Source: Streptomyces sp. Je 1-332
Lineage (GTDB): Bacteria > Actinomycetota > Actinomycetes > Streptomycetales > Streptomycetaceae
Length of the DNA: 64,000 nucleotides
Assembly (NCBI RefSeq): GCF_040730185.1
Contig: NZ_CP160402.1
Span: 5,270,001 to 5,334,000, forward strand
Reading direction: 5' to 3'
Shown here: one piece after another, positions 16,998 through 24,265 of the stretch
Layout: the number at the start of each line of letters is the position of its first letter
Position numbering within the stretch: the stretch's first letter is position 1
Made by a program: the position numbers and the translations under genes
Notes under the pieces: model-generated
Told to the model about the DNA's origin: nothing
Databases searched by the model: none
What the model saw: only the letters and a program-made list of their open reading frames with translations

Positions 16998-17231
16998 TCA
17001 GACGTTGGCGCAGGTGTTGCCGAACGCCGGGTTCAGCAGGGCGATCACGTCGACGGTGTTGCCGCACACGTTGACCGGAACGTGGACCGGGACCTGGACG
17101 ACGTTGCCGGAGAGAACGCCCGGGGACCCGACGGCCGCGGCCTGGGCACCGGAGTCGGCGAAGGCGGGGGCAGCCATGCTCATGGCCATCACGACACCAG
17201 CGATGATCGTCGCGCTCTTCTTGTGCTTCAC
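16998..17231 (-). CDS. Short chaplin, 77 aa
   Basis: This is a single-domain chaplin with both cysteines: VGSPGVLSGN, QVPVHVPVNVCGNT, ALLNPAFGNTC. The reading frame extends upstream to 17291, but GAAGGGA lies seven bases before a GTG at 17231, giving VKHKKSATIIAG, a lysine-rich signal-peptide start. The leader ends near APAFA and the mature part begins DSGAQ. It differs from the chaplin at 1872-2111 mainly in the signal peptide and in VHV/VDVIA in place of VHI/INVIG. It lies between the long chaplin and the rodlin pair, the order chpA-chpD-rdlA-rdlB that I recall from S. coelicolor, so ChpD is the likeliest counterpart. Confidence 0.93.
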   Translation of the reverse strand: MKHKKSATIIAGVVMAMSMAAPAFADSGAQAAAVGSPGVLSGNVVQVPVHVPVNVCGNTVDVIALLNPAFGNTCANV

Positions 17232-17378
17232 AGATGTTCCCTTCTCTGTGGTCATGCCGATCTGGCAGTCGAAACCGAGCGAGCACTTCATGTACGTCTC
17301 GCACCATGACCCGCAGTTGGCAAACGAGTTGACGGTCCCGAGGAAACCGCCGGTTTCGACCGTTCAGTAAATTCACCC

Positions 17379-17403
17379 GAATTACCGCATTCGAGTTACC
17401 GCA
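17379..17403 (-). promoter_or_regulatory. Direct repeat upstream of the short chaplin
   Basis: On the minus strand the word TGCGGTAA occurs twice 14 bases apart (TGCGGTAACTCG and TGCGGTAATTCG), about 150 bases upstream of the chaplin start, in the only AT-rich part of this gap. The GGTAAC core resembles a sigma BldN -35 element. A paired regulator site is the alternative. No mapped start supports either. Confidence 0.35.
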
Positions 17404-17421
17404 GGGGAGAATGAAGAAGCC

Positions 17422-17460
17422 CGGGCCGCCTGCCACGCCTTGCGGCGGTCAGGCGGCCCG
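17422..17460 (-). terminator. Hairpin terminator after rodlin 1
   Basis: CGGGCCGCCTG (17422-17432) pairs with CAGGCGGCCCG (17450-17460), 20 bases after the rodlin stop on the minus strand. Confidence 0.75.
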
Positions 17461-17480
17461 AGCGATCCTCAGCCGGCAGG

Positions 17481-17891
17481 TCAGCCGTTGAGCTCACCGT
17501 TCCCGGACAGGACCGGGATGTCGTTGAGGATGTGCGACAGCGGCTCGTCGCCCTTGGCCTGCGTCGAGTTCTCGGTGCACTGCTGGTTCTGCGGCGCCGA
17601 CAGGATCGGGATGTCCTGGACACCGACGTTGACGAGCCCGACGAGCGAGGTCAGGTTCGCCTTGACCGGCAGACCGACACAGGGCTTGTTCAGCGAACCC
17701 TGGACGAGGGAGAGCTGGGGGCTCATGTCGCCGTGCGTCGCGGAGTTGCCGTACGCCTGCTGGGAGCCGTTGCCGCTCAGGGAGGTGGTGCCGTGGTCGT
17801 CACCGATGGCCAGCGCCGACGGGGCCGCCGCGGCGGTCATACCGACGACGGAAACGGCAACTGCCGCCGTGGCCATAGCCTTCTTCATCAT
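17481..17891 (-). CDS. rdlA: Rodlin, 136 aa
   Basis: Rodlins are secreted proteins that organise chaplin fibrils into the paired rodlets of spores and aerial hyphae. The start is ATG 17891 ([13 protein letters not shown]) with AAGGAA nine bases upstream; the longer frame lacks a ribosome site. The signal peptide ends at about residue 29 (ALA-IGDDHG). The mature part has the family words [43 protein letters not shown] and [13 protein letters not shown]. It is divergent from the next rodlin and shares an exact 141-base segment with it (see repeat). The symbol follows position relative to the chaplins; which copy is RdlA rather than RdlB is not certain. Confidence 0.93.
   Translation of the reverse strand: MMKKAMATAAVAVSVVGMTAAAAPSALAIGDDHGTTSLSGNGSQQAYGNSATHGDMSPQLSLVQGSLNKPCVGLPVKANLTSLVGLVNVGVQDIPILSAPQNQQCTENSTQAKGDEPLSHILNDIPVLSGNGELNG
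17526..17666 (-). repeat. 141-base exact inverted repeat, copy in rodlin 1
   Basis: These 141 bases are the exact reverse complement of 18323-18463 in the divergent rodlin, by direct reading of both strands. The identity covers [13 protein letters not shown] through SHIL and stops at single-codon differences on both sides. Identity at every synonymous position points to recent gene conversion or duplication. Confidence 0.92.
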
Positions 17892-18097
17892 TTTGTGTGT
17901 TCCTTTTCTGGCAGAAGCTCGAGTCACTGCGCGCTGAACAACCGGTCGGCGCGAGTTTGAGTTTCGGGGCTTCACTCGGTTGGGGTGCGCGTCCGCTCCG
18001 CATTGGGCCATCAGGGTGAATGGGAGCAACTAAGCGCAGGGCGTGGAGTTAATCAGAGCGCTCCGGCGAACGGGGTTTCTCCAGAAGGGAATTAGTT

Positions 18098-18508
18098 GTG
18101 ATCAAGAAGGGTATGGCCGCAGCCGCGGTTGCTGTCTCCGTCGTCGGCATGTCGGCCGCAGCAGCTCCGTCGGCGATGGCGATCGGCGACGACCACGGCA
18201 CGACGTCGCTCAGCGGTAACGGCGCCAAGCAGGCGTACGGCAACTCCGCCACGTACGGCAACATGAGCCCGCAGATGGCGCTGATCCAGGGCTCGCTGAA
18301 CAAGCCCTGCATCGGTCTCCCCGTCAAGGCGAACCTGACCTCGCTCGTCGGGCTCGTCAACGTCGGTGTCCAGGACATCCCGATCCTGTCGGCGCCGCAG
18401 AACCAGCAGTGCACCGAGAACTCGACGCAGGCCAAGGGCGACGAGCCGCTGTCGCACATCCTCTCCGACATCCCGGTCCTGTCCGGGAACGGCAAGGGCA
18501 ACCACTGA
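18098..18508 (+). CDS. rdlB: Rodlin, 136 aa
   Basis: The start is GTG 18098 with GAAGGGA seven bases upstream. The precursor begins [17 protein letters not shown], and the signal peptide ends at AMA before [14 protein letters not shown]. The mature sequence differs from rodlin 1 in a few positions of the N-terminal half ([15 protein letters not shown]) and the very C-terminus (GKGNH). It keeps the two cysteines in LNKPC and QNQQC. The 207 bases between the two divergent starts must hold both promoters. It ends in its own terminator. The two rodlins are expected to be secreted together during aerial growth. Confidence 0.93.
   Translation: MIKKGMAAAAVAVSVVGMSAAAAPSAMAIGDDHGTTSLSGNGAKQAYGNSATYGNMSPQMALIQGSLNKPCIGLPVKANLTSLVGLVNVGVQDIPILSAPQNQQCTENSTQAKGDEPLSHILSDIPVLSGNGKGNH
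18323..18463 (+). repeat. 141-base exact inverted repeat, copy in rodlin 2
   Basis: This is the partner of 17526-17666. With about 650 bases between the arms, the pair could support inversion of the intergenic promoter region or ongoing gene conversion. The third rodlin (20153-20560) shares the same segment with scattered differences. Confidence 0.92.
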
Positions 18509-18525
18509 TCCTTCACGCATCGCAC

Positions 18526-18554
18526 AGCGGGCCGCCGTTCACCGGCGGCCCGCT
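18526..18554 (+). terminator. Hairpin terminator after rodlin 2
   Basis: AGCGGGCCGCCG (18526-18537) pairs perfectly, around a TTCA loop, with CGGCGGCCCGCT (18543-18554) 18 bases after the rodlin stop. It also lies beyond the stop of the small minus-strand gene, so it may act in both directions. Confidence 0.85.
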
Positions 18555-18577
18555 GCCGTGTGCCACACCCTGCGCGG

Positions 18578-18772
18578 TCAGCCCCGCGGCCAGTGATCGC
18601 GTGTGACGAGTGCTCTCCACTCCTGGTCGGGACGGCCCGGAACGGTTCTCCCCTGCCGCGCCCAGGAATCCTGCAACGACGTGAAGATGGGGTCATCGAC
18701 GCGGCACTCCGGAGAATTCCTGCTCACCGGGATGAGGCTCTGCCGCTTCCATTGACGCTTGAAGTCAGCCAT
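18578..18772 (-). CDS. Hypothetical 64-aa protein
   Basis: The frame from ATG 18772 encodes MADFKRQWKRQSLIPVSRN and continues through DDPIFTSLQDSWARQGRTVPGR to DHWPRG. It is basic, rich in Trp and Arg, with one Cys and no signal peptide. GAGGGA lies just before the ATG, at short spacing, and the frame has normal Streptomyces third-position bias. It fills the space between rodlin 2 and the LCP gene and would share upstream DNA with the latter. I recognise no family; it could also be spurious, but its regular composition and ribosome site make a real small gene more likely than not. Confidence 0.5.
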   Translation of the reverse strand: MADFKRQWKRQSLIPVSRNSPECRVDDPIFTSLQDSWARQGRTVPGRPDQEWRALVTRDHWPRG

Positions 18773-18895
18773 GTTCCCTCGCCATCGACGGGCGTATGTC
18801 GAGCCATCTGTTCCAGATGTGACATCCGGGGAAACCGAACGGCTTAGGGCGAACGAGTTGTTGTTCGTGCGCGCCGCCAACTGCCGCACTCGGCG

Positions 18896-20041
18896 GTGGC
18901 GACGAGCGGTTTACCGTTTCTTCGTCCCGGTTCCCCCGCAGCGGAGTCCAGCTTGCGTACTCACGTCAACTCACCGGCCGGATCCCGGCGTGCGCGAAGG
19001 CTGCGTGTCGCCGTTCCGGTGATTCTGCTGGCCGCCGCCGCCGTGGGAATGGGAAATGCCGCGGCACTGCCGCTCCCTGTCCAACGCGTCGATGTCTTCG
19101 GCGACATGAAGAATCGACCGAACGAGGGAAGCGGTACGAATATCCTCCTGATGGGGACGGACGGCCGCGACACGATCACGCGCAAGGAGAAGCGGCAGTA
19201 CTACGCGGGCGGAGTCGCCTGCGACTGCACGGACACGCTCATGCTGGTCCATGTCTCGCAGGCACAGGACCGCGTCAGCGTCGTCAGCCTCCCGAGGGAC
19301 TCCTACGCCGACATCCCCGCCCACCGCGACAAGGCCACGGGGCAGGAGCGTCCCGCACGGCCGGGGAAGATCAACGGCGCCTATGCGCAAGGCGGTCCCG
19401 CGCTCTCGGTGCGGACGGTCGAGTCGATGACCGGCGTCCGCGTCGACCGGTATCTGCAGCTCGACTTCCGGCGCTTCATGGACAGTGTCGAGACGGTCGG
19501 CGGCGTGCGGGTCTGCACGCCCCGCGCGCTCAAGGACAAGACGACGAAGCTCGACCTCACTCCCGGCAGCCATCTGCTCAACGGCGGCCGGTCCTTGCAG
19601 TACGTCCGCTCCCGCCACGTGGACAACAGCGCCGACTTCGGACGCATCCAGCGCCAGCAGCGCTTCCTCGTCGCCGCGTTGCGCGGCGTACGGACCGAGA
19701 ACGTCCTGGCCGACCCGGTCAGGGCGGCGCGGCTCGCGCGGTTGCTCGTCGGCTCGGCGCGGGTCGACCGGGGATTCAGCACCGAGCAGATCCTGACGCT
19801 CGCGACGCGTCTGGGCAGGCTCCCCGCGTCGTCCATGGAGTTCACCACGGTGCCGGTCAGCGGCTTCAGCGAGAAGCTGCACGGATCGCTCCAGTGGGAC
19901 AGGGCCAAGGCCGGCAAGGTCTTCACGGCCCTCAAGCACGACCAGCCCCTGACGAGCCCCAACTCGCAGGCCAGGCTGAGCGATCCGCCGCGCTTCGCGA
20001 GCCCGGCGACCGTTCGCGGTGACACCCTGGAATGCCGTTGA
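18896..20041 (+). CDS. LytR-CpsA-Psr family protein
   Basis: LCP proteins transfer lipid-linked anionic glycopolymers to peptidoglycan outside the membrane. The 381-aa product has a short cytoplasmic N-terminus, one membrane anchor (VAVPVILLAAAAVGMG near 38-55), and the LCP catalytic core. NILLMGTDGRD near 83 and DTLMLVH near 112 give metal and pyrophosphate contacts, and VVSLPRDSYADIP near 130 gives the conserved Arg and Asp. KINGAYAQGG and RSLQYVRSRH follow. GTG 18896 opens the frame, but a TTG at 18953 has a better ribosome site (GCGGAG, six bases). That start would trim 19 residues while keeping the anchor. It stands between rodlins and could link a surface polymer to the wall. Confidence 0.9.
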   Translation: MATSGLPFLRPGSPAAESSLRTHVNSPAGSRRARRLRVAVPVILLAAAAVGMGNAAALPLPVQRVDVFGDMKNRPNEGSGTNILLMGTDGRDTITRKEKRQYYAGGVACDCTDTLMLVHVSQAQDRVSVVSLPRDSYADIPAHRDKATGQERPARPGKINGAYAQGGPALSVRTVESMTGVRVDRYLQLDFRRFMDSVETVGGVRVCTPRALKDKTTKLDLTPGSHLLNGGRSLQYVRSRHVDNSADFGRIQRQQRFLVAALRGVRTENVLADPVRAARLARLLVGSARVDRGFSTEQILTLATRLGRLPASSMEFTTVPVSGFSEKLHGSLQWDRAKAGKVFTALKHDQPLTSPNSQARLSDPPRFASPATVRGDTLECR

Positions 20042-20152
20042 CGGCGCTCTGATTACTGGGCCAACCGGGTCGAAGGTCGAAACCATCGCCGTGTCAGGCA
20101 GTTGATCATCACGCGGCTCTGCCAAGGGAGCCCGCTCTTGAAGGGAATCAAA

Positions 20153-20560
20153 ATGAACAAGCTGTGGGCATCCGCGGCCATTGCCGCCTCCGTCGCCGGT
20201 ATCTCGGCAGGGATGGCCCCCCAGGCCCTGGCGATCGGTGACGACCGCGGCACCACGTCGCTCAGCGGCAACGGCGCCGAGACGGCGTTCGGCAACTCCG
20301 CGACCAAGGGCAACCAGAGCCCCCAGCTCACGCTCGTCCAGGGCACGCTGAACAAGCCCTGTGTCGCCCTGCCGGTCAAGGCGAACGTCACCTCGCTCGT
20401 CGCGCTCGTCAACGTCGGTGTCCAGGACATCCCGGTCCTGTCGGCGCCGCAGAACCAGCAGTGCACCGAGAACTCGACGCAGGCCAAGGGCGACGAGCCG
20501 ATCTCGCACATCCTGAACGACATCCCGGTCCTGTCGGGCAACGGCTCCGGCAACGGCTGA
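20153..20560 (+). CDS. Third rodlin, 135 aa
   Basis: The start is ATG 20153 ([13 protein letters not shown]) with AAGGGA six bases upstream; upstream in-frame codons lack a ribosome site. The signal peptide ends at ALA before [14 protein letters not shown]. The mature part follows the rodlin pattern ([42 protein letters not shown]), but with Arg for His in the first motif and substitutions such as [14 protein letters not shown]. It is more diverged than the 17.5/18.1 kb pair. S. coelicolor, as I recall, has two rodlins, so a third one is a lineage feature. It follows the LCP gene after 110 bases and probably has its own promoter. Confidence 0.93.
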   Translation: MNKLWASAAIAASVAGISAGMAPQALAIGDDRGTTSLSGNGAETAFGNSATKGNQSPQLTLVQGTLNKPCVALPVKANVTSLVALVNVGVQDIPVLSAPQNQQCTENSTQAKGDEPISHILNDIPVLSGNGSGNG

Positions 20561-20617
20561 GCAAGCCCTCGGGGGCCGGCCGTCGTCGTGCCGGCCGGCC
20601 TCCTCGGCTCTCCCCCC

Positions 20618-20646
20618 GTGTCGCCTCCACCGTGTGGAGGCGACAC
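20618..20646 (+). terminator. Hairpin between rodlin 3 and the conflict island
   Basis: There is a perfect 13-bp stem (20618-20630 with 20634-20646, GTGTCGCCTCCAC) with a 3-base loop, preceded by a second GGCCGGC/GCCGGCC hairpin at 20573-20601. It most likely terminates rodlin 3. Because it ends 20 bases before the next start codon, it might also influence translation of that gene. Confidence 0.75.
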
Positions 20647-20666
20647 GCCTGGGGTAGAGGCCCGGC

Positions 20667-20975
20667 GTGATTGAACTCGCCGAAATGATCGCGCAGTTAC
20701 GTGGGCAACTCGCCGCCGCCATGGCCGCGGCCGAAGATGCCGAGGACACTGGTCTGCGCTTCGAGCTCGGCGCCGTACAGCTGGAGACGGAGTTCGTCGT
20801 ACAGCGGTCCGCCGGAGCCGACGGCAGGATCCGCTTCTGGGTCGTCGAGGCAGGCGCCTCCGGCCAGCAGGCGAACAGCACCACCCATCGTGTGTCGCTC
20901 AGCCTGGAGCCCCGCGTCCGCGGCTCCGGTGAACGGCCCTGGGTCAGCGGTGACCGGACCGTGCGCGAGCGCTGA
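20667..20975 (+). CDS. trypco2-domain protein, 102 aa
   Basis: The product begins IELAEMIAQLRGQLAAAMAAAE, followed by a beta-rich part with LRFELGAVQLETEFVVQR, IRFWVVEAGASG and THRVSLSLEPR. This is the trypsin-co-occurring domain 2 pattern (CU044_2847 family), a small domain described in NTP-dependent actinobacterial conflict systems as a partner of trypsin-like proteases. It has no catalytic motif, so an adaptor role is inferred. The start is GTG 20667. It lies 12 bases upstream of the protease gene, in what looks like a four-gene operon. Confidence 0.85.
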   Translation: MIELAEMIAQLRGQLAAAMAAAEDAEDTGLRFELGAVQLETEFVVQRSAGADGRIRFWVVEAGASGQQANSTTHRVSLSLEPRVRGSGERPWVSGDRTVRER

Positions 20976-20987
20976 GCCCGGACACCC

Positions 20988-22055
20988 ATGGCGACGGCAG
21001 AGGGTCTCGAGGCGGCGCGGGTCGCCGAAATACTGGTGGAGACGCCGGGCGGGGAGCCCGGGCGGCGCGGGTCCGGCTACCGCGTGGGGGAAAGGTCCGT
21101 GCTGACGGCCGCACATGTGGTCGCGGGACCCCTGACGTCGGTGCGGGTGCGCTTCGACGCCGATCTGCCGGGGGAGTGGAGCGCGGACGTACGCGTCGTG
21201 CTGCTCGCCGAGACCGTGGACATGGCACTCCTGGAGATCATGACCGTGCCGCCCGGGGGTCCGGCAGTAGGGACTCCCCGATACGGCACCGTGCCCGACG
21301 CCGATGTGGTGCTGCCCGTCAGCGCGATGGGCTTTCCCCGTTTCAAGCTGCGGGACGACAGCATGCGCCTCCTCGATGACGGCGCCCCCAGCCAGTACCG
21401 CGACTCCTGCCATGTCTCGGGGACCGTCTCCGTCCTGTCCAACCGCCGCGAGGGCACACTCGAACTGGCCGTTCTCGCGCCGCGCGCGGACCCCGAACCG
21501 GAGCGCTCGCCGTGGGAGGGAATGTCCGGTGCGGCTGTCTGGTCCGGCGGCGCCGTCATCGGAGTGATCAGCGCCCATCACCGGTCGGACGGTCTGGGGC
21601 GGCTCGCGGCGGGGAGGGTGGAGCAGTGGTACGGCGCGCTGTCGTCGGCCGAGTTGGAGCACCTGCGCGAGGCCGCTGGTCTGCCGGCACCTGGAGGGCT
21701 TGGTTCCGCGGCGGATCCGGAGGGGACGGCGGCTCCCGCGAGCCTGGCGGGCCTCCCCTCTGACCTGCCATTGCGTGAACTCATGGGGCTGGTCGACGCC
21801 TTGGTGGAGGTGCCGGCCCTCAAGGACGCGGGCGGGCTCGGTCTGGTGCTCGCGAGCATCGACGCGGAGATCGCCGCGAACCGCCCCAGGGACCCCAGAC
21901 TCCGGATGGACATCTACGGCATCGTGCACACCTGTCTGCGCTACCGGGGCACGCTCGATCAGCTCCTTGAGACCGTCCGGCTGCTGGAGGGACAGTCGAC
22001 GGAAGTGGCCCGTCTTGACCGTGAGGCGGCCCAACTGGCCAAGCGATACTGCTGA
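20988..22055 (+). CDS. Trypsin-like serine protease with C-terminal EAD2-type domain
   Basis: The 355-aa product has a chymotrypsin-fold protease with a readable triad: His43 in LTAAHVV, Asp78 in ETVDMALLE and Ser180 in EGMSGAAVW. There is no signal peptide, so it should act in the cytoplasm. After an Ala/Gly linker (about 230-255), a helical domain follows (LPLRELMGLVDALVEVP, LVLASIDAEI, YGIVHTCLRYRGTLDQLLETV). It matches effector-associated domain 2, an adaptor that couples effectors to STAND-type ATPases through like-domain contacts. The probable role is a protease effector switched on by the NB-ARC or VMAP proteins encoded nearby. That is inference from the known domain associations. Confidence 0.85.
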   Translation: MATAEGLEAARVAEILVETPGGEPGRRGSGYRVGERSVLTAAHVVAGPLTSVRVRFDADLPGEWSADVRVVLLAETVDMALLEIMTVPPGGPAVGTPRYGTVPDADVVLPVSAMGFPRFKLRDDSMRLLDDGAPSQYRDSCHVSGTVSVLSNRREGTLELAVLAPRADPEPERSPWEGMSGAAVWSGGAVIGVISAHHRSDGLGRLAAGRVEQWYGALSSAELEHLREAAGLPAPGGLGSAADPEGTAAPASLAGLPSDLPLRELMGLVDALVEVPALKDAGGLGLVLASIDAEIAANRPRDPRLRMDIYGIVHTCLRYRGTLDQLLETVRLLEGQSTEVARLDREAAQLAKRYC

Positions 22056-22134
22056 CTTGATGTCGGGCACGGCTCGGATGCGGGGTTTCGCAGCGTGCCG
22101 TGCTGGGTCATCATGAGGGGGAAAGGGATGGCGC

Positions 22135-22344
22135 ATGCACGGAATCGCGGGAGGGGACTTGGCAGCCGTGGAGCAATCGATGCCTGCCGTCGAGTCCGAT
22201 CTCGTAGATCTCTCGGGGGTTTCACTTGAAGCGCTGCTCTCCATGGACCGCAGTGCCATCGCGGGGTCGCTCGACCCCCTGCTGCGCCACATCGACGACG
22301 CGCGCGCCGTCACCATGTCGTACAGCCCCTCCCGATTCGACTGA
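22135..22344 (+). CDS. Precursor-like peptide, 69 aa (diverged FxSxx-COOH type)
   Basis: The peptide has a leader-like part with DLVDLSGVSLEALLSMDRS and a helical GSLDPLLRHIDDA, similar to the leader pattern of FxSxx-COOH precursors. It ends TMSYSPSRFD. The family's signature F-x-S-x-x-COOH is absent: the residues are Tyr-Ser-Pro-Ser-Arg-Phe-Asp. GGGGGAAAGGG lies just upstream of the ATG at 22135. The gene sits 35 bases before the HExxH enzyme, so it is the expected substrate, and Tyr, Phe or the terminal Asp are candidate hydroxylation sites. Nothing in the peptide predicts export. It could alternatively be a small subunit of the enzyme. Confidence 0.7.
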   Translation: MHGIAGGDLAAVEQSMPAVESDLVDLSGVSLEALLSMDRSAIAGSLDPLLRHIDDARAVTMSYSPSRFD

Positions 22345-22379
22345 CACGGCCGCGGCCGTCACCGCGCCGTGGAGCACCC

Positions 22380-24263
22380 ATGTCGGATAGGCGCGGAGCG
22401 TCCGTGTCGGACAGGCGCACGGCGACGACAGGTCTGGCGTTCCACCGGCTCTCGGAGTCCAGTGCTGCGGCTCTGGCGCTGGGCGAGGGCGGCAGCGCGG
22501 CCGTGGAGGAACTCGTCACCGCCGAGCGCAGCCGCCGACTGCTGCTGGTGCGGGCGCTCGCCGACGGCCTGAGCGAAGGTGACCCGCCGCAGCCCGCCGG
22601 GACGGGCCCCATGTCGCACCGGGCGGCCTGGACGTTGCTCGCGCGCACCCAACAGCTCGCGCCCCAGGCGTTCGAGGACACCCTGATGTGCCCGCACACC
22701 GGTATGTGGCTGTCGCTCGCCCTGCGCAGGCTGCGCGGCGCGACGGCCTACGAGGACGCACCCCTGTGGGTGGTCATCGGGCACCTTTCGGCGCTCGCCG
22801 CCGCCGCCGCGACCCGGGCCGGCCTGAACTTCTCCCTCACCGTGCCGGTGCGCCACGGCCGGGTGCCGCTGCCCACCCTGGGCTGCGCGGCGTTCGAGGA
22901 CGTGGCGGAGCCGTGGGGCACGGCCCAGGTCGACGCGCGGGAGGGACGGCTGCGGATCACGGCGGGCCGGCAGACCGTGACGGCCGGGCCCGACTGGTCC
23001 CTCGGTGCGCCGGGCTGGCACGCGGTGCGCCGCCTGGAGCTGGAGCCGACAGGGCCGGGGAAGCGCCTGGCGCTCGACGAGTTGGATCCCTATCGCACCT
23101 TCCCGCACCCGAGCCCGCCCCGCCTGCTGTCCGCCACCGAGGCGCGGACGTGGGAGGAGCAGCTCACCGAGGCGTGGGCGATCCTCCGGCGTGACGAGCC
23201 GCAGAGCGCGGAGGCGATGCGCGTCGGGCTGATGTCGCTCGCGCCCACGCCGGCCAGGGAGCGATACCGGCCGCACAGCGTCACGGCCGGGGACGCGTTC
23301 GGCGGTGTCATGGCGTCACGGCCGGACGACGTGGCCCAGCTCGCCGCGACGCTGGTGCACGAGTTCCAGCACACCAAGCTGGGCGGTCTGATCCACCTGG
23401 GACCGCTGAGCGAGCCGACGGACCCGCGGGGGGCGCACGAACAACTCTTCTACGCCCCGTGGCGGGACGATCCGCGGCCGCTGAGCGGTCTCCTCCAGGG
23501 GATCTACGCCTTCGCAGGTGTGGCCCGGTTCTGGTCCGTCCACCGGCATGCCGCCGACGCCGCGTACGCCCCGATGGCCCACTTCGAGTTCGCCCTGTGG
23601 CGTGCCCAGGTGTCGGCCACCGTGGACCTCGTACACCGCCACGACCGTCTGACCTCCCTGGGGCGGCGGCTCCTCGGCGCACTGCGCGGGCGGTGCGAAG
23701 AATGGATGTCCGAGGCGGTGCCGCCCGCCGAACTGGCGGCGGCGCGAGAGGCGGCGGCCGACCACCGCGCCCGCTGGCGCGCCCACCATCTGCGGCCGCC
23801 CGCCGCGGCCGTGGAGGACGCCGTGGGGGCCTGGCGGCGAGGAGAGGCCCGGCCGCCTGCCACGCTCGCGGCGCGGCCCGAACTCGCTCCGGTCGCCGAT
23901 GCGCGCTACCTGGACACCGCGGCTGTCCTGGCCCGCTACCGCCTCGGCTCCCCGGCGGCCGACCCCGGTGACATCGAGGGCGTCCAGCCGGCCGACCTGC
24001 TGCTCGCGCGCGGGGAACTGAGCGGGGCGCGGGACGCCTTCGTCGAACAACTCGGCGGCGAGAAGCCGGTGTTCGCGGCCTGGGCGGGTCTTGGCAGGGC
24101 CCTGGCAGGGGTGGCCGAGCACCGGGATGCCTCCCGCCTGCTGCGCCACCGCCCGGAACGGGCCCGCGCCGTACAGAGCGCGCTGGAGCACGCCACCGGG
24201 CAGCGGGCCGATCCGGTGGAGCTGGCCGCGTGGCTGGGGCGGGGCGAAACGGACCTGGACTAG
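22380..24263 (+). CDS. aKG-HExxH-type peptide beta-hydroxylase-like protein
   Basis: The 627-aa product has the HExxH motif in TLVHEFQHTKLGGLIHLGPL, with the first His at about residue 327. That matches the family found with FxSxx-COOH precursors and described as alpha-ketoglutarate-dependent iron peptide hydroxylases rather than zinc proteases. The N-terminal 300 residues are helical and Arg/Ala-rich with no recognised fold; the region after the motif (AHEQLFYAPWRDDPRPLSGLL) is typical of the family. The C-terminal part (about 540-627) is alpha-helical and repeat-like. GGAG lies seven bases before the ATG. It is the last gene of its operon and converges on the NB-ARC gene. No radical SAM domain is fused to it or lies nearby. 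Confidence 0.82.
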   Translation: MSDRRGASVSDRRTATTGLAFHRLSESSAAALALGEGGSAAVEELVTAERSRRLLLVRALADGLSEGDPPQPAGTGPMSHRAAWTLLARTQQLAPQAFEDTLMCPHTGMWLSLALRRLRGATAYEDAPLWVVIGHLSALAAAAATRAGLNFSLTVPVRHGRVPLPTLGCAAFEDVAEPWGTAQVDAREGRLRITAGRQTVTAGPDWSLGAPGWHAVRRLELEPTGPGKRLALDELDPYRTFPHPSPPRLLSATEARTWEEQLTEAWAILRRDEPQSAEAMRVGLMSLAPTPARERYRPHSVTAGDAFGGVMASRPDDVAQLAATLVHEFQHTKLGGLIHLGPLSEPTDPRGAHEQLFYAPWRDDPRPLSGLLQGIYAFAGVARFWSVHRHAADAAYAPMAHFEFALWRAQVSATVDLVHRHDRLTSLGRRLLGALRGRCEEWMSEAVPPAELAAAREAAADHRARWRAHHLRPPAAAVEDAVGAWRRGEARPPATLAARPELAPVADARYLDTAAVLARYRLGSPAADPGDIEGVQPADLLLARGELSGARDAFVEQLGGEKPVFAAWAGLGRALAGVAEHRDASRLLRHRPERARAVQSALEHATGQRADPVELAAWLGRGETDLD

Positions 24264-24265
24264 CG

